DNA of 7,534 nucleotides from JBOGFI01 sp050743365 (GTDB lineage: Bacteria; Actinomycetota; Acidimicrobiia; IMCC26256; JACDBD01). A model generated the notes under the pieces. That model was not told where the DNA came from, did not search any database, and was given only the letters and a program-made list of their open reading frames with translations. The position numbers and the translations under genes are program-made. Below are positions 1 through 5,695 of the stretch, in pieces. Each line of letters opens with the position of its first letter. Within the stretch, counting starts at the first letter, position 1. The DNA lies in contig JBOGFI010000188.1 of NCBI GenBank assembly GCA_050743365.1, forward strand, positions 1 to 7,534, given 5' to 3'.

Positions 1-838
1 CCTTCTTGGCGGCGCAGTCGGCCACCACGCCGGGCACCTCGGCGGCGGGCACCGCGATCACGGCGAGGTCGACGTCGCCCGGCACGTCCGTCACTCGCTG
101 GACGCCGCGCCGTCCCGCCACCACGGCCCCGCTGCGGTTCACGGGGTGCACCGGGCCCCGGAAGCCGTGCTCGAGGAGGTTGCGCAGCACCTCGTGACCG
201 ATGGTGCCGGGCCGGCGACCCGCCCCGACGACTGCGATCGACCGGGGCGCCAGCAGGCGGGCCACCGAACGGGCCTCGGCGACCTGCTCGCGGGCGTCGA
301 TGGCCGCCCGGGTCGCGTCGGTCGGCTCGATGCCGAGGTACACGTCCACGACCCCGCCCGCCAGGGCCCGGCGGCTCTCGAAGCCGGCGCTCCGGAACAC
401 GTCCAGCATCCGCCGGTTCTCGGGGAGCACGGTGGCGGTGAAGCCGGTGATGCCCGCCTCCCGCGCCGCCGCGGCCAGGTGCTCGAGCAACACGGTGGCG
501 ACGCCCCTTCCCTGGTGGGCGTCGTCGACCTCGAAGGCCACCTCGGCGTCGCCGCGGTCGGGCGAGCGGTCGTAGCGGGCCACGCCCACGAGGTCGTCAC
601 CGAGGAGCGCCACCAGCGCCATGCGCCGCTCGTAGTCGACGTAGGTCAAGTGGTGGACCTCGCGCTCGGTCAGCCTCAGGCGCGGCGCGAAGTACCGGAA
701 GTAGACGCTCTCGCGCGAGAGGCGACCGTGCAGCGCGACCAGACGCCCGCCGTCGTCAGGGTGGATGGGGCGCACGTGGACCGTGCCCCCGTCGGCCAAC
801 ACGACGTCGCCCTCCCACCGGGCGGGATAGGAGGCCAT
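1..838 (-). CDS. GNAT acetyltransferase fused to CoA-binding (NDP-forming acyl-CoA synthetase-like) domain, 3' truncated
   Basis: Read on the minus strand from ATG at 838, the frame stays open for 279 codons to the window edge, so the C-terminus is missing. Residues about 15-170 form a GNAT fold: a start like VHVRPIHPDD, the SRESVYFRYF stretch common in Pat-type enzymes (41-50), and the acetyl-CoA loop DDAHQGRGVAT (105-115). From about 195 a Rossmann CoA-binding domain begins (RSIAVVGAGRRPGTIGHEV, 199-217; HPVNRSG, 231-237), as in NDP-forming acetyl-CoA synthetases. Proteins with this order (GNAT first) are known as bacterial protein lysine acetyltransferases that modify enzymes such as acyl-CoA synthetases; the remaining synthetase-like domains would lie off the window. 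The substrate cannot be read here. No clear Shine-Dalgarno is present; a TAGGCT box 9 nt upstream suggests a very short leader. Cytosolic. Confident about domains, less about physiological role. Confidence 0.88.
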   Translation of the reverse strand, partial: MASYPARWEGDVVLADGGTVHVRPIHPDDGGRLVALHGRLSRESVYFRYFAPRLRLTEREVHHLTYVDYERRMALVALLGDDLVGVARYDRSPDRGDAEVAFEVDDAHQGRGVATVLLEHLAAAAREAGITGFTATVLPENRRMLDVFRSAGFESRRALAGGVVDVYLGIEPTDATRAAIDAREQVAEARSVARLLAPRSIAVVGAGRRPGTIGHEVLRNLLEHGFRGPVHPVNRSGAVVAGRRGVQRVTDVPGDVDLAVIAVPAAEVPGVVADCAAKK

Positions 839-847
839 GCGCCGGAC

Positions 848-853
848 AGCCTA
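848..853 (-). promoter_or_regulatory. Putative -10 box (TAGGCT) of the GNAT gene
   Basis: On the minus strand TAGGCT lies 9 nt before the ATG at 838, matching the actinobacterial TANNNT pattern. No convincing -35 is seen at the usual distance. With no Shine-Dalgarno between box and start, transcription would begin close to the start codon. Confidence 0.35.
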
Positions 854-860
854 ACGACGG

Positions 861-892
861 CGTCACCGCGCCCCGTCGGTGACGTGACGTCA
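861..892. promoter_or_regulatory. Operator-like cluster of TGACG half-sites with an 8-bp inverted repeat
   Basis: CGTCACCG (861-868) and CGGTGACG (877-884) are perfect inverted arms around an 8-nt loop. Directly abutting is the perfect 8-bp palindrome TGACGTCA (885-892). In total the pentamer TGACG occurs four times in 32 bp (861-865 and 888-892 in reverse, 880-884 and 885-889 forward). The site is upstream of the GNAT gene and downstream of the secreted-protein gene. It could be an operator for the former or, as a hairpin, a weak terminator of the latter; no T-run follows the hairpin, so an operator seems more likely. Confidence 0.4.
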
Positions 893-937
893 ACAGCGAG
901 GGCCGCTCGTCGCTCGATTCGCCGAGAAGCACGTTCG

Positions 938-1537
938 TCAGGCCGCCGCGCCCTCGGCGGGTGACTCCTCGGGCCTCGGGCCGTTGCAGGGCCCGGGACC
1001 GGGACGGCCCGCCCCGGGCAGCGGCTCGGGCAGCAGGTCGGCGCACGCCTCGCGTGCCGCCTCGAACCGCTCGCGGTCCTCGTCGGACACGTCGGCCTCG
1101 TCGCCCGGTCGGTGACGACGGGGGCCACCGACGCCGGGGATCGGAGCCTCGACGCCGTGCTCGCTCAGGCACGTGCGGAACTCCTCCAGCGCGGCGCGGT
1201 GCTCGTCGAACTCCGCCTGCGACACGCCCGGCGGCGGCGGCACGAGGTCCTTGCATGCTTCGTACGCGGCCTCGGCCTGCTCACGGTCGATCTCGGCCGC
1301 GCCCTCGTCCTCGCTCCGTCGCTCGGGAAGCTCGACTCCGTGCTCGGACATGCAGGCGCGGAAGTCCTCCAGCGACGCGCGACGCGCCGCCCGCTCCTCT
1401 TCCGACACCTCGGGTGGGCCCTGCTCGTTACCGTCGCCCTCCTGTGCGAACGCCGCCCCGCCCACGCCGGCGGTCAGGCCGGCGGCGGCGAGGACGGCCG
1501 CGACCGCGGCGGCACGTCCGAATGCTCTGGTGCTCAT
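938..1537 (-). CDS. Secreted protein with two Cys-x3-His-containing repeats, function unknown
   Basis: 199 aa from ATG at 1537. This start is chosen because AAGGGAA (minus strand, 1543-1549) is a good Shine-Dalgarno 5 nt upstream and because it opens directly into a signal peptide: Arg-containing n-region, Ala/Val-rich core (about 9-24), and a cleavage site after AFA-31. The mature part is acidic and contains a duplication. Each unit has an FRxCxSEHGVExP motif (59-71 and 120-132) and, 33-42 residues on, an EACxDLxP motif (93-100 and 163-170). Cysteines are at 62, 95, 123, 165, with an extra one at 184 in a Gly/Pro-rich tail. The two Cys per unit could form disulfides across helical hairpins; C-x3-H could bind metal. 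Similar CMxxHGVxxP motifs occur in uncharacterised actinobacterial secreted proteins. The gene is divergent from a two-component system and probably belongs to its regulon. Confidence 0.85.
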   Translation of the reverse strand: MSTRAFGRAAAVAAVLAAAGLTAGVGGAAFAQEGDGNEQGPPEVSEEERAARRASLEDFRACMSEHGVELPERRSEDEGAAEIDREQAEAAYEACKDLVPPPPGVSQAEFDEHRAALEEFRTCLSEHGVEAPIPGVGGPRRHRPGDEADVSDEDRERFEAAREACADLLPEPLPGAGRPGPGPCNGPRPEESPAEGAAA

Positions 1538-1564
1538 GGTGATTCCCTTCGTCGCCGAGCTCCC

Positions 1565-1615
1565 GAAGTGAGTGTGCGGGATCGCGCCTGAGAGGAGCCT
1601 GAGGTGACTCACTTC
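1565..1615. repeat. 9-bp inverted repeat GAAGTGAGT / ACTCACTTC
   Basis: GAAGTGAGT (1565-1573) is matched by its reverse complement ACTCACTTC (1607-1615), flanking the tandem CCTGAG boxes. It lies 28-78 bp upstream of the secreted-protein start, in its expected promoter or leader. The 33-nt loop makes an RNA hairpin plausible but weak; paired protein-binding sites are an alternative. Confidence 0.35.
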
Positions 1616-1636
1616 CCGCTCTCCACCCCACCTGAG
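1587..1636. promoter_or_regulatory. Phased CCTGAG boxes, candidate OmpR/PhoB-type regulator binding sites
   Basis: CCTGAG occurs at 1587-1592, 1598-1603 and 1631-1636. The start-to-start distances are 11 and 33 bp, so all three lie on the same helix face. The first two form a tandem repeat of 11-bp period, which is the geometry OmpR/PhoB-family regulators generally use when two monomers bind head to tail. The boxes lie 50 bp upstream of the secreted-protein gene and about 90 bp upstream of the response-regulator gene. The natural candidate ligand is the adjacent response regulator; this is inference. Confidence 0.5.
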
Positions 1637-1647
1637 AGCGCTCTCAG
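1632..1647. promoter_or_regulatory. Perfect 16-bp palindrome CTGAGAGCGCTCTCAG
   Basis: The sequence reads identically on both strands over 16 bp with no spacer, and its left half continues the third CCTGAG box. It lies near the middle of the divergent intergenic region, 45 bp before the response-regulator start. A dimeric regulator site shared by both promoters is the simplest reading. A cruciform or RNA hairpin without loop is unlikely. Confidence 0.5.
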
Positions 1648-1678
1648 CAAGCTGCACTCAAGCGGGCCCGCCACCAGG

Positions 1679-1684
1679 CACAAT
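1679..1684 (+). promoter_or_regulatory. Possible -10 box (CACAAT) for the two-component operon
   Basis: CACAAT ends 7 nt before the ATG at 1692, the spacing expected for a leaderless transcript starting at or next to the A of that codon. The hexamer deviates from TANNNT in its first position and no good -35 is seen. It overlaps the alternative ATG at 1683, so if it is the real promoter, the 1692 start is the right one. Confidence 0.25.
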
Positions 1685-1691
1685 GCGAACC

Positions 1692-2369
1692 ATGCGGGTG
1701 CTGGTCGTCGAGGACGAGACCCACCTGGCCGAGGCGATCGCCGAGGGGCTGACGGCGGAGGGCTACACGGTCGACGTCGCCGGCGACGGCCACGATGGCT
1801 TGTGGCGCGCCCGCGAGGGCTCCTACGACGCCATCGTGCTCGACGTCCTCCTGCCCGGCATGAACGGCTACCGCGTGTGCCGCACGCTGCGCGACGAGGA
1901 GGTGTGGACCCCGATCCTCATCCTCACCGCCAAGGACGGCGAGTACGACGAGGCCGAGGCGCTCGACACGGGTGCGGACGACTTCCTCTCGAAGCCGTTC
2001 TCGTTCGTGGTGCTGGTCGCCCGCCTGCGCGCGCTGTTCCGGCGCGGCGCCGCGCCGAGGCCGCCCGTGCTCACGGTGGGCACGCTCACGCTCGACCCGA
2101 GCGCGCGCACGTGCAGGCGCAGCGACACGGACATCCGGCTGACCGCGCGCGAGTTCGCTCTGCTCGAGTACCTCATGCGCCGTGACGACGCGGTGGTGTC
2201 GAAGGCCGAGATCCTCGACCATGTGTGGGGGCTCGACTTCGCCGGCGACCCCAATGTGGTCGAGGTGTACGTGGGCTACCTGCGGCGCAAGATCGACGAG
2301 CCCTTCGGGATCCGGACACTGCGCACGGTGCGGGGCGCCGGCTACCGGCTGAGCACCGACTCCGCCTGA
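1692..2369 (+). CDS. OmpR/PhoB-family DNA-binding response regulator
   Basis: 225 aa from ATG 1692, where the protein opens with the canonical MRVLVVEDE; an in-frame ATG at 1683 would add three residues. The receiver domain (about 1-118) has the acidic pocket VVEDE, phosphoacceptor Asp in IVLDVLLPGMNG (Asp-51 from this start), the conserved Thr in LILTAK and Lys in LSKPF. The winged-helix effector domain (about 125-222) shows LTAREFALLEYLM, the recognition-helix region NVVEVYVGYLRRKID and the wing RTVRGAGYRL. It should be phosphorylated by the kinase encoded 4 bp downstream and bind direct repeats. The upstream region has 11-bp-spaced boxes, so autoregulation and control of the divergent secreted protein are likely. 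No strong Shine-Dalgarno precedes either start. The family is certain; the specific stimulus and orthology are not. Confidence 0.96.
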   Translation: MRVLVVEDETHLAEAIAEGLTAEGYTVDVAGDGHDGLWRAREGSYDAIVLDVLLPGMNGYRVCRTLRDEEVWTPILILTAKDGEYDEAEALDTGADDFLSKPFSFVVLVARLRALFRRGAAPRPPVLTVGTLTLDPSARTCRRSDTDIRLTAREFALLEYLMRRDDAVVSKAEILDHVWGLDFAGDPNVVEVYVGYLRRKIDEPFGIRTLRTVRGAGYRLSTDSA

Positions 2370-2373
2370 TCCC

Positions 2374-3672
2374 ATGGCATGGTCGCGCCGGTGGTTCGGC
2401 TCGGTCCGGGTGCGGATCACGGTCACCGCCGCCGCCGTCTTCGCGGTCGGTCTGACGCTCGCCGGCATCGGGCTCGTGGTCGCAGTGCGCGCCACGCTCG
2501 TCGACCGCATCGAGGACGCCGACCGGGAGCAGGTGGAGGCCATCGCCGAGCAGCTGGCGCGGGGCACCGCGCTCCGCGACGTCCGCCTGCCCCGGCCGCC
2601 GGCCGCCGGACCACCCGACTTCGAGATCGTCACGCCCGACGGCCGCCGCACCGACCTGCCCGTCGGCGGCCGGCGACTGCCGCGACCCGCGGGCGGCCGG
2701 GTGCGGACGCAGACCGTCGCCCCCACGCCGGAAGGGGAGCTCACCGTGGTCGCCCAGCGATCGCTCGAGGAGGTCGACGACACCGTCGACAGCGTGACCC
2801 GGGCCCTGGCGGTGGGCATCCCCGTCCTCGTGCTGCTCGTGGGCGGGATCGCCTGGTCCCTCACCGGCCGCGCCCTGCGGCCCGTCGATGCCATCCGGTC
2901 CGAGGTCGACGAGATCAGCGGCAGCACCATCCACCGGCGGGTGCCCGAGCCGAGCGCCGACGACGAGGTGGCGAGGCTCGCCCGTACCATGAACCGGATG
3001 CTCGACCGGCTGGAGGCGTCGACGGCGCGCCAGCGCGAGTTCGTCTCCAACGCCTCGCACGAGCTGCGGAGCCCGATCGCCGCGATCCGGGCGACCGTCG
3101 AGGTCGCCCTGCGCCACCCCGAGCAGGCCGACTGGCCCGATATGGCAAGGCGGGTCCTCGACGAGGACGACCGCATGGAGCAGGCGGTGAGCGACCTCCT
3201 CGAGCTGGCGCGGCTGGAGGAGGGCGGCGCTGCCCTCCCCGAGACCACGGTCGACCTCGACGACGTCGTCCTCGAGGAGGTCGCGCGTGTCGACGGCGCG
3301 AACGTACGCGCTCGACAGGTGTCGGCGGGACGCGTGCGCGGGCACCGCGAGCAGCTGGCGCGCGTGGTCCGCAACCTGCTCGTCAACGCCGCTCGCCACG
3401 CCCGTGACCGCGTGGAGGTCTCGCTCCGCGCCCGAGACGGCCAGGTCGAGCTCGTCGTCGACGACGACGGCCCCGGCATACCGCCGGAGGAACGCGACCG
3501 GGTCTTCGAGCGCTTCACCCGCCTCGACGAGGGACGGGCCCGCGACGCCGGCGGCGCCGGTCTCGGGCTCGCCATCGTGCGCGCCGTCGTGGAGCGCCAC
3601 CACGGCACGGTCGTCCTCGACGATGCGCCCCTCGGCGGCGCCCGCTTCACGGTGCTCCTGCCCGTCGCCTGA
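2374..3672 (+). CDS. Membrane sensor histidine kinase (HAMP, HisKA, HATPase_c)
   Basis: 432 aa, partner of the preceding response regulator: the ATG is 4 bp after its TGA and has no Shine-Dalgarno, which suggests translational coupling. Order of parts: TM1 about 15-38; extracytoplasmic region about 39-143, Pro/Arg-rich and without a recognisable ligand-binding fold; TM2 about 144-163; HAMP about 164-216; HisKA with the phosphorylated His-229 in SNASHELRSPIAAIRA; N box NLLVNAARHA (334-343); G1 box DDDGPGIP (363-370); F box ERFTRLDEG; G2 box GGAGLGLAIV (393-402). All catalytic motifs are intact, so it should be active. The overall plan is the usual EnvZ/PhoR-like class. The sensor region is short, and the secreted Cys-repeat protein encoded across the promoter is a reasonable candidate for an accessory sensor or output, which is inference. 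Confidence 0.96.
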   Translation: MAWSRRWFGSVRVRITVTAAAVFAVGLTLAGIGLVVAVRATLVDRIEDADREQVEAIAEQLARGTALRDVRLPRPPAAGPPDFEIVTPDGRRTDLPVGGRRLPRPAGGRVRTQTVAPTPEGELTVVAQRSLEEVDDTVDSVTRALAVGIPVLVLLVGGIAWSLTGRALRPVDAIRSEVDEISGSTIHRRVPEPSADDEVARLARTMNRMLDRLEASTARQREFVSNASHELRSPIAAIRATVEVALRHPEQADWPDMARRVLDEDDRMEQAVSDLLELARLEEGGAALPETTVDLDDVVLEEVARVDGANVRARQVSAGRVRGHREQLARVVRNLLVNAARHARDRVEVSLRARDGQVELVVDDDGPGIPPEERDRVFERFTRLDEGRARDAGGAGLGLAIVRAVVERHHGTVVLDDAPLGGARFTVLLPVA

Positions 3673-3673
3673 C

Positions 3674-3689
3674 CGACGCTCTGGCGTCG
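3674..3689 (+). terminator. Small hairpin after the kinase gene (weak terminator candidate)
   Basis: CGACGC (3674-3679), loop TCTG, GCGTCG (3684-3689), one nucleotide after the kinase stop. A 6-bp GC stem with tetraloop, but no T-run follows. It may slow or partially stop transcription into the downstream hydrolase gene. Confidence 0.25.
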
Positions 3690-3715
3690 CCGGTCGCCCG
3701 ACTGACGGGGGCCGG

Positions 3716-3721
3716 TAGCGT
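3716..3721 (+). promoter_or_regulatory. Putative -10 box (TAGCGT) of the EEP-family gene
   Basis: TAGCGT fits TANNNT and ends 10 nt before the ATG at 3732, so the transcript would carry only a few leader bases. It overlaps the alternative GTG start at 3720, which favours ATG 3732. No good -35 seen. Confidence 0.35.
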
Positions 3722-3731
3722 GCACCGGAAC

Positions 3732-4478
3732 ATGCCCGAGCTCACCCTCGTCAGCTTCAACGCGCACGGCGGCGTGCTCCCGGGGCCCATCGTGGTGCCG
3801 GGACTGCGGGCGTCGGTTCGGAGCCCTCGCGGCGTCCCGTACGACCTCGCCGCCGTGCTGCGCGGCTTCGACACCGACGTCATCGTCGTGCAGGAGTCGT
3901 ACCGTCCCGACCACGGCGCCTGCCAGGCCGAGGCGGCGGCGCGCGACCTCGGGTTCGAGCTCTACGAGGCGCCGTTCGGCCGGGCCGTCGTGTCCTCGTG
4001 GCCCCATCTGGTTCGCAAGGGCACCGGCACCAAGGGACTCGCGGTGCTGACCCGGTTCCCCGCCCGGCGCCTCGCCGACCTGCCCGTGCCGCGGGTTCCG
4101 GCCGACCCCGCCACGTCCCGGGTCGCGTTGCACCTGGAGCTCAACGTCGGCGGAGAGCTGCTCGAGCTGGTGGCGCTGCATCTCACCTCCCGCCTGCCCT
4201 ACGGCCCTCCGATCCAGATGCGCCGGCTCCGGCCGCACCTCCCGCCGCTCGGCCGGCGCGCCGTGGTCGCGGGGGATTTCAACTTCTGGGGCCCACCGGT
4301 CTGCGCGCTGTTCCCGGGGTGGCGCCGCGCCGTTCGGGGCCGGACCTGGCCGGCGCGCCGGCCGCACAGCCAGATCGACCACGTGCTCGTGCGCGAGCTC
4401 GACGTGGTCGACGCGGCCGTGCTCGGCAACTTCGGCTCCGACCACCGGCCGGTGCGCGTCACGCTGGGCGTGGGGTAG
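3732..4478 (+). CDS. Endonuclease/exonuclease/phosphatase (EEP, DNase I-like) family hydrolase
   Basis: 248 aa from ATG 3732; an in-frame GTG at 3720 would add four residues but overlaps a likely -10 box. The complete set of EEP metal and catalytic motifs is visible. Numbered from ATG 3732 they are: Asn in VSFNAHG (residue 10), Glu in IVVQESY (55), His in VALHLTSR (150), Asp and Asn in VAGDFNFWGPP (182, 184), Asp-His in QIDHVLV (216-217) and the terminal GSDHRPV (Asp 237, His 238). The family hydrolyses phosphodiester or phosphomonoester bonds in nucleic acids, inositol phosphates or sphingomyelin using Mg2+. The substrate cannot be assigned; a nuclease or small phosphodiesterase is possible. 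There is no signal peptide or membrane segment, so it is likely cytosolic. It follows the kinase gene by 59 bp and ends 10 bp before mscR. Membership is solid, function open. Confidence 0.9.
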   Translation: MPELTLVSFNAHGGVLPGPIVVPGLRASVRSPRGVPYDLAAVLRGFDTDVIVVQESYRPDHGACQAEAAARDLGFELYEAPFGRAVVSSWPHLVRKGTGTKGLAVLTRFPARRLADLPVPRVPADPATSRVALHLELNVGGELLELVALHLTSRLPYGPPIQMRRLRPHLPPLGRRAVVAGDFNFWGPPVCALFPGWRRAVRGRTWPARRPHSQIDHVLVRELDVVDAAVLGNFGSDHRPVRVTLGVG

Positions 4479-4481
4479 AAC
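4476..4481 (+). promoter_or_regulatory. Weak -10-like box (TAGAAC) before mscR
   Basis: TAGAAC ends 7 nt before the GTG start of mscR, the spacing seen at other starts in the window. Its TAG is also the stop codon of the preceding gene, so part of the match is accidental, and the last base is C rather than T. Read-through from the upstream gene is an equally good explanation. Confidence 0.2.
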
Positions 4482-4488
4482 GGCTTCC

Positions 4489-5574
4489 GTGGCGTACGAG
4501 GTCCGGGGGGTCGTGGCGCACGCGAAGGGCGAGCGCGTCGGCGTGGAGCCCGTGGTCGTGCCCGACCCGGGCCCGGGCGAGGCGGTCGTGGCGGTGCAGG
4601 CGTGTGGCGTGTGCCACACCGACCTGCACTACCGCGAGGGCGCCATCGGCGACGACTTCCCGTTCCTTCTCGGGCACGAGGCCGCGGGCACGGTGGAGGC
4701 CGTGGGCGACGGGGTCACGGAGGTGGCGGCGGGCGACTTCGTGATCCTCAACTGGCGGGCCGTGTGCGGCCAGTGCCGCTCGTGCCGGCGCGGCCGCCCG
4801 TGGTACTGCTTCTCCACCCACAACGCGACCCAGAGGATGACCCTGGCCGACGGCACCCCGCTCAACCCCGCCCTCGGCATCGGCGCCTTCGCCGACAAGA
4901 CCCTGGTCGCCGCGGGCCAGGCCACCAAGGTCGACCCGGCGGCGCGGCCCGAGGCCGCCGGCCTGCTCGGTTGCGGCGTGATGGCGGGCCTGGGCGCGGC
5001 CATGTTCACCGGCGACGTCGGCCGGGGCGACACGGTCGCGGTGTTCGGCTGCGGCGGGGTCGGTGACGCGGCCGTCCACGGCGCCGCCCTGGCGGGGGCG
5101 CGCACGATCATCGCGGTCGACGTCGATCCGAGGAAGCTCGAGTGGGCCAGGGAGTTCGGCGCGACCCACACCGTCGACTCGAGCCGGCAGGACCCGGTCG
5201 AGGCGATCAGGGAGCTCACCGAGGGCAACGGCGCCGACGTGTGCATCGAGGCGGTGGGCAAGCCCGAGACGATGAAGCAGGGCTTCTTCGCCCGTGACCT
5301 CGCCGGCACGCTCGTGGTGGTGGGCGTCCCCGACCCGACCATGACGGTCGAGGTGCCGATGATCGAGTTCTTCGGACGGGGCGGCGCGCTGAAGCCGTCG
5401 TGGTACGGCGACTGCCTTCCCAGCCGCGACTTCCCCATGCTGATCGACCTGTACCTGGCCGGGCGCCTCGACCTCGACCGCTTCGTCTCCGAGACGATCA
5501 CGCTCGACGAGGTGGAGGAGGCGTTCGCCCGAATGCAGCGAGGCGACGTGCTCAGGTCGGTTGTGCGCCTCTAG
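4489..5574 (+). CDS. mscR: S-(hydroxymethyl)mycothiol dehydrogenase (mycothiol-dependent formaldehyde dehydrogenase)
   Basis: 361 aa zinc-dependent medium-chain dehydrogenase, full length for the family, starting at GTG 4489 (MAYEVRGVVA). It oxidises the spontaneous formaldehyde-mycothiol adduct with NAD+ to the formyl thioester, detoxifying formaldehyde in the cytosol; S-nitrosomycothiol reduction is a known second activity. Visible motifs: catalytic zinc ligands in ACGVCHTDL (Cys-42), GHEAAG (His-63, Glu-64) and LLGCGVMAG (Cys-162); structural zinc cysteines 93, 96, 99 and 107; NAD-binding GCGGVG (187-192) followed by Asp-211, which favours NAD over NADP. The segments NWRAVCGQCR, GIGAFADKTLV and SWYGDCLPSRDFP are characteristic of the mycothiol-dependent subgroup rather than of the glutathione enzyme. 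Start lies 10 bp after the EEP gene. No metallo-beta-lactamase-fold partner, as follows mscR in mycobacteria, is present downstream. Confidence 0.95.
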   Translation: MAYEVRGVVAHAKGERVGVEPVVVPDPGPGEAVVAVQACGVCHTDLHYREGAIGDDFPFLLGHEAAGTVEAVGDGVTEVAAGDFVILNWRAVCGQCRSCRRGRPWYCFSTHNATQRMTLADGTPLNPALGIGAFADKTLVAAGQATKVDPAARPEAAGLLGCGVMAGLGAAMFTGDVGRGDTVAVFGCGGVGDAAVHGAALAGARTIIAVDVDPRKLEWAREFGATHTVDSSRQDPVEAIRELTEGNGADVCIEAVGKPETMKQGFFARDLAGTLVVVGVPDPTMTVEVPMIEFFGRGGALKPSWYGDCLPSRDFPMLIDLYLAGRLDLDRFVSETITLDEVEEAFARMQRGDVLRSVVRL

Positions 5575-5590
5575 CTCGGTCGCGCTCGCT

Positions 5591-5613
5591 CGGCGGCAGG
5601 GTACCTGCCGCCG
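5591..5613. terminator. 10-bp stem, 3-nt loop hairpin between convergent genes
   Basis: CGGCGGCAGG (5591-5600), loop GTA, CCTGCCGCCG (5604-5613): a perfect, very GC-rich stem 17 nt after the mscR stop and in the gap between mscR and the convergent lipoprotein gene. Being symmetrical it could act for both directions. No T-run follows on either strand, so it is not a classical intrinsic terminator, though such hairpins are common at actinobacterial gene ends. Confidence 0.55.
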
Positions 5614-5679
5614 CCCTCCGGGGCGCTCGCCGCTCCCGCGCAATCCCGGCGCCAAGTCACCGGCTGGCAGGCCTTTCTT

Positions 5680-5695
5680 CCGGTCGTCAGACCGG
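5680..5695 (-). terminator. Hairpin spanning the stop codon of the glucosaminidase lipoprotein gene
   Basis: CCGGTC (5680-5685), loop GTCA, GACCGG (5690-5695), overlapping the TGA at 5687-5689 (minus strand). A short 6-bp stem with a tetraloop. On the minus strand it is followed by a purine run rather than U residues. It may protect the 3' end or assist termination; weak evidence. Confidence 0.25.

Noticed and set aside
146..964. A 272-codon plus-strand open frame at the left end
   Set aside because: The opposite strand carries a clear GNAT plus CoA-binding protein throughout; this frame is its complement shadow.
961..1591. Plus-strand open frames opposite the secreted-protein gene
   Set aside because: The minus-strand frame has a signal peptide, a good Shine-Dalgarno and an internal repeat; the plus frames show only compositional bias.
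2171..3603. A 476-codon minus-strand frame antisense to the kinase gene
   Set aside because: Composition shadow of the kinase coding strand; no motifs.
3720..3731. GTG 3720 as the start of the EEP gene
   Set aside because: It overlaps the likely -10 box TAGCGT; ATG 3732 is 10 nt downstream of it and fits the pattern of other starts. The difference is only four residues.
1644..4619. A 991-codon open frame on the minus strand antisense to the two-component, EEP and mscR genes
   Set aside because: It is composed of Arg/Ser/Gly/Pro/Ala-rich low-complexity residues with no family motif and lies opposite four genes with intact catalytic motifs. Long antisense frames are expected at very high GC.
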